NCBI RefSeq assembly: GCF_016890225.1
Contig: NZ_JAFELM010000045.1
Location: 62,001 to 126,000 of the forward strand
Source of the DNA: Bacillus suaedaesalsae
Lineage (GTDB): Bacteria > Bacillota > Bacilli > Bacillales > SA4
Direction of reading: 5' to 3'
Length of the DNA stretch: 64,000 bases
The position numbers and the translations under genes are program-made. A model generated the notes under the pieces. It made no database searches and was not told the DNA's origin. It saw nothing but the letters and a program-made list of their open reading frames with translations. Every line of letters begins with the position of its first letter. Positions within the stretch are counted from its first letter, which is position 1. Of the stretch, positions 63,809-64,000 are shown in pieces.

Positions 63809-64000
63809 TGTTTTATTACTTTTTTTAAAGGTACATCTAATTTTACTAAATCTTCATAGCTTTCACGTTTTACTACTAATTCAGCCTGTCCATTTTCCAC
63901 AAACACAACAGCTGGACGTGGGATGCGATTATAGTTGTTTGCCATGGAATAACCGTAGGCACCTGTACAAAATACAGCTAATATATCATCAGAAGTACTT
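63802..64000 (-). CDS. lysA: Diaminopimelate decarboxylase, C-terminal part (5' part outside the window)
   Basis: The last 65 residues of a PLP-dependent decarboxylase that makes lysine from meso-diaminopimelate. TGAYGYSMANNYNRIPRPAVV, split here as TGAYGYSMANNY and NRIPRPAVVFV, is the diagnostic C-terminal active-site region of LysA. The 5' end lies beyond the right edge. Position next to ypuA and ppiB matches B. subtilis. Confidence 0.95.
   Translation of the reverse strand, partial: STSDDILAVFCTGAYGYSMANNYNRIPRPAVVFVENGQAELVVKRESYEDLVKLDVPLKKVIKQK

Overview
The window is a low-GC chromosomal segment from an endospore-forming Firmicute of the Bacillaceae. Its gene order closely follows the lysA-to-hbs part of the Bacillus subtilis chromosome: lysA, ypuA, ppiB, rib operon, ypuF, scpAB, ypuI, dacB-spmAB, rluB, resABCDE, sigX-rsiX, fer, ypbB-recQ-ypbDEF, ypbG, mecB (ypbH), gudB, ypdA, prsW, sleB-ypeB, ypfA, ypfB, cmk, ypfD, fni, yphA, der, gpsA, yphEF, spoIVA, hbs. 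I cannot name the species. Spore genes are dense: spoIVA, spoVIF, YIEGIA, sleB-ypeB, cotJABC, spmAB-dacB and a YjcZ-type peptide. I see no rRNA, tRNA, prophage, CRISPR array or transposase gene.

Layout. 1-9 kb: HU (cut by the window edge), spoIVA, small spore and membrane genes, gpsA, der, the yphA-YIEGIA-capping trio and ypzI. 9-23 kb: isoprenoid isomerase, an S1 protein, cmk/plsC, the c-di-GMP receptor ypfA, the germination pair sleB-ypeB, prsW, an asparaginase, ypdA, glutamate dehydrogenase, mecB and a B12-binding MerR regulator. 23-31 kb: ypbG, a CBS/ACT protein, cotJABC, ypbFED, recQ, ypbB. 31-41.5 kb: ferredoxin, an M23/LysM protein, sigX-rsiX, then a six-gene cobalamin-riboswitch operon. 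41.7-50 kb: the res cytochrome c maturation genes, rluB, spmBA, dacB. 51-64 kb: superoxide dismutase, a DUF2935 protein, ypuI, scpBA, ypuF, the FMN-riboswitch rib operon, ppiB, ypuA and the 3' end of lysA.

The most interesting system is the six-gene operon at 34.9-41.5 kb, which has no counterpart at this place in B. subtilis. A cobalamin riboswitch with an intrinsic terminator precedes a wall-anchored protein with two DUF4430 domains and an alpha/alpha-toroid region. These are the two fold types of animal transcobalamin and intrinsic factor, in reversed order. It ends in an LPNTA sorting signal. Next come a class D sortase, a DUF4430 lipoprotein, and a complete ECF importer (T component, fused double ATPase, S component). 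I infer a surface corrinoid-capture relay: wall protein, then lipoprotein, then ECF importer. About 18 kb away lies a MerR/B12 protein with the full CarH/LitR photoreceptor signature (W-x9-EH plus a cobalamin-binding His), so B12 import and a B12-using light regulator occur in the same genome.

Other accessory signals are three copies of a palindromic intergenic repeat (one inside a MITE-like structure, one decayed), an unexplained structured stretch between dacB and sod, a self-regulatory ECF-sigma promoter before sigX, and several small genes with clear ribosome binding sites (ypzI, ypfB, a YjcZ peptide, a 40-residue orphan).
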